DNA of 64,000 nt. Origin: PALSA-894 sp963757565. Lineage in GTDB: Bacteria > Pseudomonadota > Alphaproteobacteria > Rhizobiales > Xanthobacteraceae. Under the pieces are notes generated by a model. That model did no database searches. It was given only the letters and a program-made list of their open reading frames with translations, and was not told the origin of the DNA. Below, in pieces: positions 1 to 10,168 of this stretch; positions within the stretch are counted from its first letter, which is position 1, and each line of letters starts with the position of its first letter. The translations under genes and the position numbers were made by a program. The stretch covers positions 1-64,000 of the forward strand of contig CAVWSB010000002.1 of assembly GCA_963757565.1 (NCBI GenBank), given 5' to 3'.

Positions 1-260
1 GCACGCACCGTATCACCGGCTCTCGGAAGCCATTCTGACCGCCCACCGCGCACTCGCCTCGCCGCCAAACGAGGCGCAGCACGTCTTGGCCGCGGCGCAT
101 GCCGATTATGTGGTGACGTGCGGCGCTCGCCTGTACCGGACTGACCGGGCTGGCTTGGACGGCCAGCCTTTGGGGGCGCCTGAGCGTGGGCCAGGTGCCG
201 GACTGGCTTGAGCCCATCCCGCTCGCGGGTCCCTTTGCGGTCTATCGGGTGAAGGGTTGA
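1..260 (+). CDS. C-terminal end of a polytopic membrane protein (partial)
   Basis: This is the 3' end of a gene that begins before the window. The first part reads in frame from base 2 with segments such as APYHRLSEAIL and HADYVVTC. The frame changes near 135-145, after which AWTASLWGRL and VPDWLEPIPLAG follow before a TGA at 258-260. A short soluble tail with an APYHR start and a PFAVYRV end resembles the periplasmic tail of large integral-membrane, glycosyltransferase-39-like proteins of Bradyrhizobium relatives, but this is from memory of the family. No catalytic residues are inside the window, so the function is not assigned. The frame change is probably an indel error. Confidence 0.45.
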
Positions 261-321
261 TGTCTGAGCGGTCCAACCTGCGTTAACGTGCGCGACCGGA
301 ACCCAAATTCGCGATTCCCGC

Positions 322-378
322 CTTGCGGCGAGAACGCCCTCTCCTATATGAGCGAGTGAACGCCGCCGGGGGGCGGCG
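322..378 (+). promoter_or_regulatory. Candidate RpoH (sigma-32) promoter of dnaK, with a GC hairpin at the transcript start
   Basis: CTTGCG at 322-327 is separated by 16 bases from CTATAT at 344-349. This fits the alphaproteobacterial heat-shock promoter pattern (CTTGAA, 16-17 bases, CYTATNT). It would start transcription near 356, giving a leader of about 140 bases. A perfect 7-bp stem (CGCCGCC 361-367, GGCGGCG 372-378, loop GGGG) lies right at the predicted 5' end and could stabilise the message. The position ahead of dnaK supports the reading. Confidence 0.55.
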
Positions 379-496
379 CAGTCAGTTAATGGGGATCGAC
401 CGGGGGCGGTCTTGCGGGTTCTGAGGCCTCGTTCGACCACTTCCATCGGGCGCTAAAATCTAGGCCCGGCCGATCTGCCGGAAAGAGAGGACAAAC

Positions 497-2425
<1,929 letters not shown>

Positions 2426-2466
2426 GCTACGTAAGGCGACCCATGGCTGGTGACCACGACAATCCG

Positions 2467-2496
2467 CACCCCCGGTCCATCCGGGGGTGTATTTTT
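2467..2496 (+). terminator. Intrinsic terminator or attenuator between dnaK and dnaJ
   Basis: A perfect 9-bp stem (CACCCCCGG 2467-2475 with CCGGGGGTG 2481-2489) has a TCCAT loop and is followed by TATTTTT (2490-2496), the classic rho-independent form. It lies 31 bases before the dnaJ start, so it probably lowers dnaJ expression relative to dnaK rather than ending the operon entirely. Confidence 0.8.
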
Positions 2497-2527
2497 GTCG
2501 GACGCTTTCCATCGGACGGCGAACTGA

Positions 2528-3678
2528 ATGTCCAAACGCGACTACTACGAAATTCTTGGAGTTCAGCGCACCGCGACCGACGCGGAGATCAAGGTCTCCT
2601 ATCGCAAGCTTGCGATGAAATGGCACCCCGATCGCAATCCCGGTGACAAGGAATGCGAGTCGCATTTCAAGGAAATCAACGAGGCGTACGACGTCCTGAA
2701 GGACGAGCAGAAGCGCGCCGCCTATGACCGTTTCGGCCATGCGGCATTCGAGCAGGGCGGCGGTCGGGAGCCACGGCTTCAATACGGATTTCGGCGCAAC
2801 CTTTTCCGACATCTTCGAAGGGATCTTCGGGATGGGCGGTGGTGGCGGCGGCGGGCGCTCGGGGCGGAGGTCGCGAGCGCGGCGCGGATCTGCGTTACAA
2901 CATGGAGATTACGCTCGAGGACGCCTACCTCGGCAAGACCGCACAGGTGCGCATCCCGACGTCTGTGACCTGTGAGGCATGCTCGGGTTCTGGTGCGAAG
3001 GCCGGCTCCAAGCCGAAGACCTGCGCGACCTGCGGCGGCGCCGGCAAGGTGCGTCACACTCAGGGGTTCTTCACGCTGGAGCGCACCTGTGTCGCCTGTC
3101 AGGGCCGCGGTCAGGTGATCGAAAATCCATGCCCGAACTGTTCCGGCTCGGGCCGCGTCACGCGCGAGCGCACGCTGTCCGTCAATGTCCCGGCCGGTGT
3201 CGAGGACGGCACCCGCATCCGCCTCGCGGGCGAGGGCGAAGCCGGCGTGCGCGGAGGGGGGCAGGGCGACCTCTACATTTTCCTGTCGCTGCTGCCGCAT
3301 CCATTCTTCCAGCGCGACGGCGCCGACCTGCATTGCCGCGTGCCGATCTCGATGGTGACGGCCGCGCTCGGCGGCGGTTTCGACGTGCCGACCATCGACG
3401 GGAGCAAGACGCGGGTGAAGGTGCCGGACGGCACGCAGTCCGGCCGCCGCTTCCGGCTCAGCGGCAAAGGCATGCCGGTTTTGCGTGCGCGCGAGACCGG
3501 CGACATGTATGTGCAGGTTTTGGTCGAAACTCCGCAGAAATTGAACAAGCGGCAGAAAGAATTGCTTCAGGAATTCGAACAGCAATCGTCGCGCGAAACC
3601 CAGCCGGAAACCGCCGGTTTCTTTTCCAAGGTGAAGGAATTTCTTGACGGACTTGGCAATCGGCAGGGTTCTGCCTGA
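2528..3678 (+). CDS. dnaJ: Co-chaperone DnaJ (Hsp40)
   Basis: J-domain partner that stimulates the DnaK ATPase and delivers unfolded proteins. The J domain starts SKRDYYEILGV and has the invariant HPD in KWHPDRNPGD. A Gly-rich stretch follows, then four zinc-binding CxxCxGxG repeats (CEACSGSG, CATCGGAG, CVACQGRG, CPNCSGSG), then the C-terminal substrate-binding region ending in GFFSKVKEFLDGL. Two one-base insertions, near 2764 and 2865, split the Gly-rich part into three frames. The domains on both sides are intact, so sequence error is the likely cause. The corrected length is about 382 residues, normal for the family. It follows dnaK after a terminator hairpin. Confidence 0.95.
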
Positions 3679-3777
3679 GACCGTGCCTTAACCGTTGCGA
3701 GGTATCTTGACCCTCGCCCGTCGTCCCATTACGCCTAGTCGTTACAAAATTGCAATAAAACCCGGTTGCGTTCCCCG

Positions 3778-4537
3778 ATGCCCATGCAGGCGCTCGAGCA
3801 GTTCGAAAAGCGGATCAAGCTGTTCGAACAGATGATCGGGAAGAACATCGAGAAGCGCGTCAGGCTTTTCGAGGAAAAGTTCGAGCAGAAGGTGGAACTG
3901 CCGTTCCGCCGCATCGAACAGAAAATCGGCCGCAACATCGAGACGCGCATCCGGCGCTTCGAGCAGAAGAACGGCGTTCGCCTCGACGACGAAGTCCGCT
4001 TCATCGGGTCCTGGATCAAGAAGCCGCTTGCGGTCGGCGCCGTCACGCCGTCCGGCAAGGTGCTCGCGCGCAGCATGGCGCGCTATGTCGACCCAAATTC
4101 CACTGGGCCGGTGGTCGAACTCGGCCCCGGGACCGGGCCGGTCACCGAGGCGCTGGTCGAGCATGGTGTGGCGCCGTCGCGGCTCGTGCTGGTCGAATTC
4201 AATCCGACGTTCTGCCAGTTACTGCGCCAGCGCTTTCCCGAGGCGACCGTGATCCAGGCCGATGCCTATCGGCTGCGCGACTCGCTCGCCCACTACACCC
4301 GGCATGAAGCCTCGGCCGTCGTATCCGGCCTCCCACTGATGACGAAACCGCTGCGTATTACGACTGCGGCTGCTGCGTGAAGCCCTCGCACTGCTGCAGC
4401 CACAGGCGCCGTTCGTCCAGTTCACCTACGCGGTGGTGCCACCGATCCCGAAGCTTGCCGGCGTCAAGGTCGAGGCATCGGAGCGCATCTGGCGCAACAT
4501 GCCCCCCGCCCGCGTGTGGGTGTACCGGCACGGTTGA
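3778..4537 (+). CDS. pmtA: Phospholipid N-methyltransferase-like SAM-dependent enzyme (PmtA type)
   Basis: Likely membrane-associated methyltransferase that makes phosphatidylcholine from phosphatidylethanolamine using SAM. The SAM site is VVELGPGTGPVTEAL, followed by the acidic VLVEFNPTF and then QADAYRLRD. A frame change near 4360 separates these from the conserved end PFVQFTYAVVPPIPKL. ATG 3778 or 3784 is preferred over TTG 3766. The first 70 residues are unusual: a charged run repeating FEKRIKLFEQ- and IEKRVRLFEE-like units, predicted to be amphipathic helix or coiled coil. Placement right after dnaKJ matches my recollection of Bradyrhizobium, where pmtA was found downstream of dnaJ. Substrate identity is inferred. 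An rRNA adenine methylase-like role is the alternative. Confidence 0.75.
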
Positions 4538-4582
4538 CACCTACCTGCCGTTTACGGCATCGCGCTATCCCAGCAAGCGGCG

Positions 4583-4610
4583 TCAGGAAAGTGGATTCCG
4601 GTTTTCTGTC
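4583..4610. repeat. Degenerate copy of a dispersed Rhizobiales palindrome
   Basis: The stretch contains AGGAAAGTGGATTCCGG followed by TTTTCTG. This resembles the recurring GAAAAGTGG...CCGGTTTTC element of Rhizobiales, and a better copy is at 11531-11578. It sits just upstream of pyrF. Confidence 0.5.
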
Positions 4611-4639
4611 CGGCGCCGCGCCCACAAGGTTTGGATCGC

Positions 4640-5350
4640 ATGCCGCTCACGCCCGGTGACCGCCTGATCGTTGCGCTCGATTTGCCGGCCGTGCGCGACG
4701 CCGAAGCGATGGTCGAACGGCTGGGCGACAGCGTCTCGTTCTACAAGATCGGCTATCAGCTCGCCTTCGCGGGCGGACTCGCGTTCGCCGACACGCTCGC
4801 GCGCGCCGGCAAGCGCGTGTTCCTCGACATGAAGCTGCACGACATCGAGAACACCGTGGCCAAGGGCGTCGAGAGCGTCGCGCGGCTCGGTGTGCAGTTT
4901 CTCACCGTGCACGCCTACCCACAAACCATGAAGGCGGCCGTCGAGGCGCGGCGCGGCTCGCAGCTGAAGATTCTCGCCGTCACGGTGCTGACCTCCTACG
5001 ACGACATCGACCTCGCCGAGTCGGGCTATGCGCAGAGCGTCGACGCACTCGTCGCGAGGCGTGCCCAGCAGGCCCACGATCTCGGCGTTGATGGTCTCGT
5101 CTGTTCGCCCGAGGAAGCCTCGCCGCTGCGACTTGCGGTCGGCAACGAGATGCTGTTCGTCACGCCCGGTATCCGCCCGCACGGGACGGCGCATGGCGAC
5201 CAGAAACGTGTGATGACACCGGGCCAGGCGATCGCGGCGAGCGCGGATTATCTTGTGGTCGGCCGGCCGATCACTGGCGCTGCCGACCCGAGGGTCGCCG
5301 CGCAGGCTGTCGTCGACGAGATCGTGGCAGCCACCAAGCAGGGGAAGTGA
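4640..5350 (+). CDS. pyrF: Orotidine 5'-phosphate decarboxylase
   Basis: Converts OMP to UMP, the last step of de novo pyrimidine synthesis. The (beta/alpha)8 barrel shows the substrate Asp in IVALDLPAV, the Lys in FYKIGYQ, and the catalytic charged network in FLDMKLHDIENTV (DxKxxDI). The phosphate-binding end reads TPGIRP and ADYLVVGRPI. ATG 4640 is chosen over TTG 4631 because AAGG at 4626-4629 is correctly spaced only for the ATG. The length, 236 residues, is typical. The frame is uninterrupted. The DUF1330 gene starts one base after the stop, so the two are likely co-transcribed. Confidence 0.96.
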   Translation: MPLTPGDRLIVALDLPAVRDAEAMVERLGDSVSFYKIGYQLAFAGGLAFADTLARAGKRVFLDMKLHDIENTVAKGVESVARLGVQFLTVHAYPQTMKAAVEARRGSQLKILAVTVLTSYDDIDLAESGYAQSVDALVARRAQQAHDLGVDGLVCSPEEASPLRLAVGNEMLFVTPGIRPHGTAHGDQKRVMTPGQAIAASADYLVVGRPITGAADPRVAAQAVVDEIVAATKQGK

Positions 5351-5351
5351 C

Positions 5352-5654
5352 ATGGCGAAGGGTTACTGGATCGGGCGCGTCGAGGTGCACAACGACGAGG
5401 GCTACAAGCCCTACGCCGCGGCGAATCCCGGCATCTTCAAGAAATTCGGCGGGCGCTTCGTGGTGCGCGGCGGCACGTATGAAAATCCGGAAGGCTCCGC
5501 CCGGACCCGCAACGTCGTGATCGAGTTCCCGGACTACGCCGCCGCGCTCGCCTGCTACCGGTCTCCCGAATATCAGGCCAACATCAAGGTGCGCGAGCCG
5601 CATTCAGTGGCGGATATCGTCATCATAGAGGGCTATGACGGCCCTCAGCCCTGA
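5352..5654 (+). CDS. DUF1330 family protein
   Basis: A 100-residue protein of the dimeric alpha-beta barrel DUF1330 family, starting AKGYWIGRVEV. Typical features are YKPYAAANPGIFKKFGGRF, RGG, an internal VVIEFPDYAAALACYRSPEYQ segment (the family's EFPS-type strand and YxxxEYQ helix) and a final DIVIIEGYDG. The biochemical role of the family is not known. It starts one base after the pyrF stop, and this pyrF-DUF1330-dapB order is common in Bradyrhizobium-type genomes, but there is no evidence of a role in pyrimidine metabolism. Confidence 0.88.
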   Translation: MAKGYWIGRVEVHNDEGYKPYAAANPGIFKKFGGRFVVRGGTYENPEGSARTRNVVIEFPDYAAALACYRSPEYQANIKVREPHSVADIVIIEGYDGPQP

Positions 5655-5680
5655 TCGGTCCCGAGGCTGACATCCTGCGC

Positions 5681-5702
5681 CGGCGCCGTTATACCGGCGC
5701 CG
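5681..5702. repeat. GC-rich inverted repeat between DUF1330 and dapB
   Basis: CGGCGCCG at 5681-5688 is repeated at 5695-5702 around a TTATAC loop. Because the unit is itself palindromic it can form an 8-bp hairpin. There is no T run, so it is a weak terminator candidate at best. Confidence 0.4.
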
Positions 5703-5718
5703 CAAAGCGGAGACTGCA

Positions 5719-6531
5719 ATGACCGATATGCGGCTGATCGTGGCCGGCGCGGGCGGGCGCATGGGACGTACGCTGGTCAAGGCGATCGGCGAAACGCCGG
5801 GCCTGACGCTCGCGGGCGCGACCGAGGGCGACGGCTCGCCGTTCCTCGGTCAGGACTCCGGCGTGCTTGCCGGCCTGCCGCCGAACCGCGTTGTCGTCAC
5901 CAGCGAGGTGCGGCCGCTCACGCTCGCGGCCGATGGCATTGTGGACTTCACCATTCCGGCTGCGACGGTGAAGCTTGCGGCGCTCGCGGCCGAGACGAAG
6001 CTCGCGCACATCATCGGCACCACCGGCATGTCGGCGGCGGATGATGCGATCGTCGCCGAGGCCGCGAAGAAAACTGCGGTCATGAAGTCCGGCAACATGA
6101 GCCTTGGCGTCAATCTGCTCGCGATGCTCACGAGGAAGGTTGCGCAGGCACTCGACGAAGAGTTCGACATCGAAATTGTCGAGATGCACCACAACAAGAA
6201 AATCGACGCGCCGTCGGGCACCGCGCTCTTGCTGGGCGAAGCGGCGGCCGCTGGCCGCAAGATCGATTTGAAGACGCACTCCGAACGCGGCCGTGACGGC
6301 CACACCGGCGCGCGGAAAGCCGGCAGCATCGGTTTCGCATCCCTGCGCGGCGGCAATGTCGCGGGCGATCACAGTGTTATTTTCGCGGGCGGCGACGAGC
6401 GGATCGAGCTGACGCACAAGGCAACCGATCGCATGATCTTCGCGCGCGGCGCGCTCAAGGCCGCGCACTGGACGCGCGGCAAGCCGCCGGGTCTCTACTC
6501 CATGCTGGATGTGCTGGGATTGAAGGACTGA
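5719..6531 (+). CDS. dapB: 4-hydroxy-tetrahydrodipicolinate reductase
   Basis: NAD(P)H-dependent step of the diaminopimelate/lysine pathway, supplying peptidoglycan and lysine. The N-terminal nucleotide fold has VAGAGGRMGRTL (residues 8-19). DFTIP and GTTGMS line the cofactor site. The catalytic HH pair is at residues 157-158 in VEMHHNKKIDAPSGTA, where the Lys and the GT motif bind substrate. The end, GLYSMLDVLGL, is the normal tail. The 270 residues are uninterrupted. The gpmA start follows three bases after the stop, suggesting one transcript. Confidence 0.97.
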   Translation: MTDMRLIVAGAGGRMGRTLVKAIGETPGLTLAGATEGDGSPFLGQDSGVLAGLPPNRVVVTSEVRPLTLAADGIVDFTIPAATVKLAALAAETKLAHIIGTTGMSAADDAIVAEAAKKTAVMKSGNMSLGVNLLAMLTRKVAQALDEEFDIEIVEMHHNKKIDAPSGTALLLGEAAAAGRKIDLKTHSERGRDGHTGARKAGSIGFASLRGGNVAGDHSVIFAGGDERIELTHKATDRMIFARGALKAAHWTRGKPPGLYSMLDVLGLKD

Positions 6532-6534
6532 ACG

Positions 6535-7155
6535 ATGTCTGACCGTCTTCTTGTGCTCGTGCGCCACGGCCAGAGCGAATGGAACCTGAAGAACCTGTTC
6601 ACAGGCTGGAAGGACGTGGACCTGACCGAGCAGGGCGTTGGCGAGGCGCGCGCCGCGGGCAGGAAGCTCAAGGCGCAGGGGCTGACGTTTGATTGCGCCT
6701 ACACTTCGTCGCTCAAGCGTGCGCAGCGCACGCTCGACCTCATTCTTGAGGAGATGGGCCAGAAAGTGCCGATCGTGCGCGATCAGGCGCTCAACGAGCG
6801 CGACTACGGCGATCTTGTCGGCCTGAACAAGGACGATGCACGCAAGAAGTGGGGCGAAGAGCAGGTGCTGATCTGGCGCCGCAGCTATGACGTACCGCCT
6901 CCCGGTGGCGAGAGCCTGAAAGACACGGTGGCACGCGCTCTGCCGTATTTCGTGCAGGAGATTCTGCCGCGCGTGCTGCGCGGCGAGCGCACGCTGATCT
7001 CGGCGCACGGCAATTCGCTGCGCGCACTCATCATGGTGCTGGAGCGCCTGACGCCCGAGCAGATCCTGAAGCGCGAGCTCGGCACGGGCGTGCCGATCGT
7101 CTATCGGCTCAATGCGGATTCGACGGTCGCCTCGCAGCTTGATCTGGCGGCGTAA
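6535..7155 (+). CDS. gpmA: 2,3-bisphosphoglycerate-dependent phosphoglycerate mutase
   Basis: Interconverts 3- and 2-phosphoglycerate in glycolysis and gluconeogenesis. The catalytic RHG is at residues 10-12 (VLVRHGQSEWN), with LFTGWKDVDLTEQG, the acid residue in LNERDYGDLVGLNK, and the second catalytic His in LISAHGNSLRAL. At 206 residues it is the short alphaproteobacterial form, with no C-terminal extension. It follows dapB closely. A palindromic repeat begins six bases after the stop. Confidence 0.96.
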   Translation: MSDRLLVLVRHGQSEWNLKNLFTGWKDVDLTEQGVGEARAAGRKLKAQGLTFDCAYTSSLKRAQRTLDLILEEMGQKVPIVRDQALNERDYGDLVGLNKDDARKKWGEEQVLIWRRSYDVPPPGGESLKDTVARALPYFVQEILPRVLRGERTLISAHGNSLRALIMVLERLTPEQILKRELGTGVPIVYRLNADSTVASQLDLAA

Positions 7156-7160
7156 CTCGG

Positions 7161-7265
7161 TGTCATCCCGGAAGCCGCGAAGCGGCTATCCGGGACCCAT
7201 CCTTCACATGCACGCGTGAACTGTTGCACGATGGATCCCGGCTCGCTCCCTCGGCCGGGATGACA
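7161..7265. repeat. Dispersed palindromic repeat, copy 1
   Basis: A 105-bp element bounded by a perfect 11-bp inverted repeat, TGTCATCCCGG (7161-7171) and CCGGGATGACA (7255-7265), with an internal ATGGATCCCGG motif. It ends four bases before the next gene's ATG, so it supplies that gene's leader. A related element, same orientation, follows that gene at 7787-7889. Confidence 0.8.
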
Positions 7266-7269
7266 GTTC

Positions 7270-7785
7270 ATGAGTATTGAAATTACCGTCCTCGATCCCG
7301 TCGCCGCCACCGCGGCGATCGGAGAACTCTCCGATGTCCTCGTCGACTGCGTTGCGGGCGGCGCCAGCGTCAGTTTCATGCTGCCGTTCGGCCGCGCGAA
7401 CGCGGCGGCGTTCTTCGGCAAGGTGATCGCCTCGGTCGCGCGCGGCGAAACCGTGCTGGTTGCTGCCAGGCTTGATGGCCGCATCGTCGGCACCGTGCAG
7501 CTTGGTCTCGACATGCCGCCGAACCAGCCGCACCGCGCCGACATCAGGAAGCTGCTGGTGCATCGTTCGGCGCGCAATCTCGGGCTTGGCGCAAAGCTGA
7601 TGGAGCATGCCGAACAGGAGGCAAAGGGCCGCGGCCGCACGCTGCTGGTGCTCGACACCGCCGGCGCGGAGGCCGAGCGGCTTTATCTGCGCACCGGCTG
7701 GCAGCGCGCGGGCGTCGTGCCGGATTACGCGATGTGGCCCGGCGGCGGCTTTTGCGATACGACGTTTTTCTGGAAGAAGATTTGA
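7270..7785 (+). CDS. GNAT family N-acetyltransferase
   Basis: Probable acetyl-CoA-dependent N-acetyltransferase of 171 residues. The acetyl-CoA motif is IRKLLVHRSARNLGLGAKLM (strand beta4 plus the R-x-x-G-x-G/A loop), followed by LLVLDTAGAEAERLYLRTGWQ, the standard GNAT motif B with the AxxLYxxxGF-like turn. The substrate cannot be told from sequence. Homologues of this shape often act on small amines or antibiotics, but nothing here shows that. The gene is bracketed by two copies of the same palindromic repeat, and its start lies right at the end of the first copy. Confidence 0.88.
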   Translation: MSIEITVLDPVAATAAIGELSDVLVDCVAGGASVSFMLPFGRANAAAFFGKVIASVARGETVLVAARLDGRIVGTVQLGLDMPPNQPHRADIRKLLVHRSARNLGLGAKLMEHAEQEAKGRGRTLLVLDTAGAEAERLYLRTGWQRAGVVPDYAMWPGGGFCDTTFFWKKI

Positions 7786-7786
7786 T

Positions 7787-7889
7787 TGTCATCCCGGAAG
7801 CCGCGCAGCGGCTATCCGGATCCATTTTCTCACCTTCGCGAATGCTGCTCGATGGATCCCGGCTCGCGCTTCGCTTGGCCGGCATGACG
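7787..7889. repeat. Dispersed palindromic repeat, copy 2
   Basis: About 103 bp, starting TTGTCATCCCGGAAGCCGCG and ending GGCCGGCATGAC, with the internal ATGGATCCCGGCTCGC shared with the copy at 7161-7265. It starts just after the acetyltransferase stop and ends just before the convergent alkyltransferase stop (7896), where it may act as a bidirectional terminator. Confidence 0.75.
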
Positions 7890-7895
7890 ACCTCG

Positions 7896-8802
7896 CTACG
7901 CCGCGCTCACCTGTCCGGCTTCCCAGCCAAGCATCGCACGCTTGCGCGTCAGGCCCCAGTGATAGCCCGTGATGTCGCCGGAGCGGCCGAGCACCCGGTG
8001 GCACGGCACAACAAACGACATCGGGTTCTTGCCGACTGCTGCACCCACGGCGCGTGAAGCCTTCGGCCTGCCGATCTTGTTGGCGATGTCCGAGTAGGTC
8101 GAACACTTGCCCATCGGGAATGCCGAGCAGGGTTTCCCACACCCGTACCTCGAAGTCGGTGCCGATCATCACGATGCGCAGCGGCCGATCTGGACGCCAC
8201 AGCCGATTATCGAAGATGCGCGCGGCGAGCGGCGTGGTGATCGACTTGTCTTCCACATAGGTCGCCTTCACCCAGCGGCGGCGCATGTCGTCGAGCATCG
8301 CTTTCTCCTCGCCCGGATCGCCGAACGCGAGGCCCGCGAGTCCGCGCGGCGTCGCCATCACGAGTGCGATGCCGAATGTCGAGGGATGGAAGCCGTAGGA
8401 GATCGTCAGGCCCTCGCCGCCGGACTTCCACTCACCCGGCGACATCGCCTCGTGGGTGACGAACAGGTCATGCAGCCGCCCGGGGCCGGAGAGGCCGACC
8501 TCGTAGGTCGCATCGAGGATGCTTGCCGAATCGCGCAACAGCTTGCGGGCATTGTCGAGCGTGATCGCCTGCAGAAAGGCCTTCGGGGTCAGGTGCGCCC
8601 AGCGGCGAAACAGGTGGTGAAGCTCGTCCGGCGTGACGCCGACCGCATGCGCGATCTGCTCGACCTCGGGCTGCTGCTTCCAGCGCTCCGAGATGTAGGC
8701 GATGGCGCGGCGCACCACCGCATAGTCGTCATTGGCGGCCTCGAGCGGCGTCAGGTCGATGCGGTCGGGGGACAACATGGCGGTCTCCGGTCGTTTGATC
8801 AT
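7896..8802 (-). CDS. AraC-type regulator fused to methylated-DNA--protein-cysteine methyltransferase (Ada-like)
   Basis: Likely repairs O6-alkylguanine by transfer to its own cysteine, with a linked DNA-binding domain. The N terminus (about residues 25-120) is an AraC-type helix-turn-helix (IAHAVGVTPDELHHLFRRW, AITLDNARKLL). The C-terminal part has the alkyltransferase fold and the active-site PCHRV in FVVPCHRVLGRSG, then GYHWGLTRKRAML. The methyl-accepting Zn/Cys domain found at the N terminus of E. coli Ada is absent, so Ada-style activation by phosphotriester repair is not expected. A one-base insertion near 8102 breaks the frame just before the active-site half; corrected, it reads QVSTYSDIANKIGRP. 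The gene is monocistronic. Confidence 0.88.
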
Positions 8803-8854
8803 GTTGCCTGCTACTTAGGTCTGTACCGTACGGCGAACCACCCGATTTCCGGGC

Positions 8855-9384
8855 TCAGCTCGTCCGCGTCGGGCCGCGCTTTGCCTCACCGATCGCGGCG
8901 GAAAGCGCGGCGGCGAACGTGTCCTTTTCGGCCGGCCCGAGAAAGCCCGCAACCGCGAGCTTGCGGCCGTGCGAGACCAGAAACAGCCGCAGCAGGCCGA
9001 TATTCGGGATGCGTTTCGCGCTCGATCCGCACCCAGACCGGGTTGAGCGACCATTCGGCGACTTCGCCGCGATGGCTGACTTTCTTCACCCGCAGTTCGG
9101 AGGGCGTGACGGTGACCTCCTCGTAGGCTGCGGCGGCGAGGTAATTCGCCCGGAAGGCCCAGTAGACCAGCACCACATCAAGGCCGAAGAAGCCGATCAC
9201 CGGCCATGCGCCAACGATCAAGAACACCACGCCGCCGACAAAGCTGGCTCCGGCCACCACCGCCATCAGTGCGACGAAGCCAGCCGCCGCCGAGCGAGCG
9301 GTGCGGCGTCAGCAGCGCAGAAAACAGCGTCGGCTCGGCCGGCTCGGCGACCTGATCGATGCCCTGGGCGTTGCTCTCGCTCAT
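8855..9384 (-). CDS. DUF2244 family membrane protein
   Basis: Predicted small integral membrane protein of about 175 residues. It begins SESNAQGIDQ and contains PTLFSALLTPHRSL. Two hydrophobic helices follow (VVAGASFVGGVVFLIVGAWP and IGFFGLDVVLVYWAF), then a soluble domain with TVTPSELRVKKVSHRGEV and WVRIERETH. Frame changes near 9295 and 9010 split it into three. The last piece reads LRLFLVSHGRKLAV and GFLGPAEKDTFAAAL and ends GPTRTS. The order of motifs matches DUF2244 proteins of Bradyrhizobium relatives. The function is unknown. It is divergent from nth, 23 bases away, so the two may share a promoter region. Confidence 0.8.
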
Positions 9385-9407
9385 CGCGGCTTCATTATAC
9401 CGGGCTC

Positions 9408-10126
9408 ATGGCACGCAAGACGACCCCGAAATCCGGCAAAGAAGGCCGCGCCAAAACCGGCCAAGCGGAAGGGCGCGAAGCCGAAACCGTGGTCGGCGGC
9501 GGAAGTCGAGGAAGCATTCCGCCGCTTCAAAAAGGCGAAGCCCGAGCCAAAGACCGAGCTTGAGCACCTCAACCCATACACGCTGCTTGTCGCGGTGGTG
9601 CTCTCTGCGCAGGCGACCGATGCTGGCGTCAACAAGGCCACCCCCGCGCTGTTTGCCACCGCCGATACGCCGGAGAAGATGGTCGCGCTCGGCGAAGACA
9701 AGGTGCGCGATCTCATCAAGACGATCGGTCTTTATCGCAACAAGGCGAAGAACGTCGTCGAGCTGTCGCGCCGCCTCGTCGCCGACTACGGCGGGCAGGT
9801 GCCGCGCGAGCGCGAGGCGCTTGAAGCGCTGCCCGGTGTCGGCCGCAAGACCGCAAACGTCGTGCTCAACGTGGCGTTCGGCGAGCCGACCATCGCGGTC
9901 GACACGCATATCTTCCGCGTCGGCAACCGCACCAACATGGCGCCGGGCAAGGACCCGTTATGAGGTCGAGATGAATCTCGATCGCGTCGTGCCCGATAAA
10001 TACAAGCTGCACGCGCATCACTGGCTGATCCTGCATGGCCGCTACACCTGCATCGCGCGCAAGCCGCTGTGCGAAAAATGCATCATCAACGATCTCTGCC
10101 GCTGGCCGGAGAAGACGGTGGCTTAG
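9408..10126 (+). CDS. nth: Endonuclease III
   Basis: Base-excision repair glycosylase/AP lyase that removes oxidised pyrimidines. The helix-hairpin-helix LEALPGVGRKTANVVLN carries the catalytic Lys, the catalytic Asp is in VDTHIFRVGNR, and the iron-sulfur loop CIARKPLCEKCIINDLC gives C-x6-C-x2-C-x5-C. The start ATG 9408 is followed by a Lys/Ala/Pro-rich N-terminal extension (KKAAPKPAKRKG). Frame changes near 9426 and 9960 must be crossed, the second falling inside APGKDP-YEVEMNLDRVVP. The corrected length of about 238 residues is slightly long because of the basic extension. It does not overlap its neighbours. Confidence 0.93.
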
Positions 10127-10168
10127 AGCCGCGTCGGCAGGCTAAGACTCCGTTCGGGAGAGAAACGC

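Noticed and set aside
271..291. TTAAC sequences near 286 and 387 as CtrA sites for dnaK
   Set aside because: Only isolated half-sites are present, without the second TTAA at the seven-base spacing.
5689..7008. 439-codon antisense frame across dapB and gpmA
   Set aside because: It spans two well-conserved genes and their junction on the other strand, which is typical of high-GC shadow frames.
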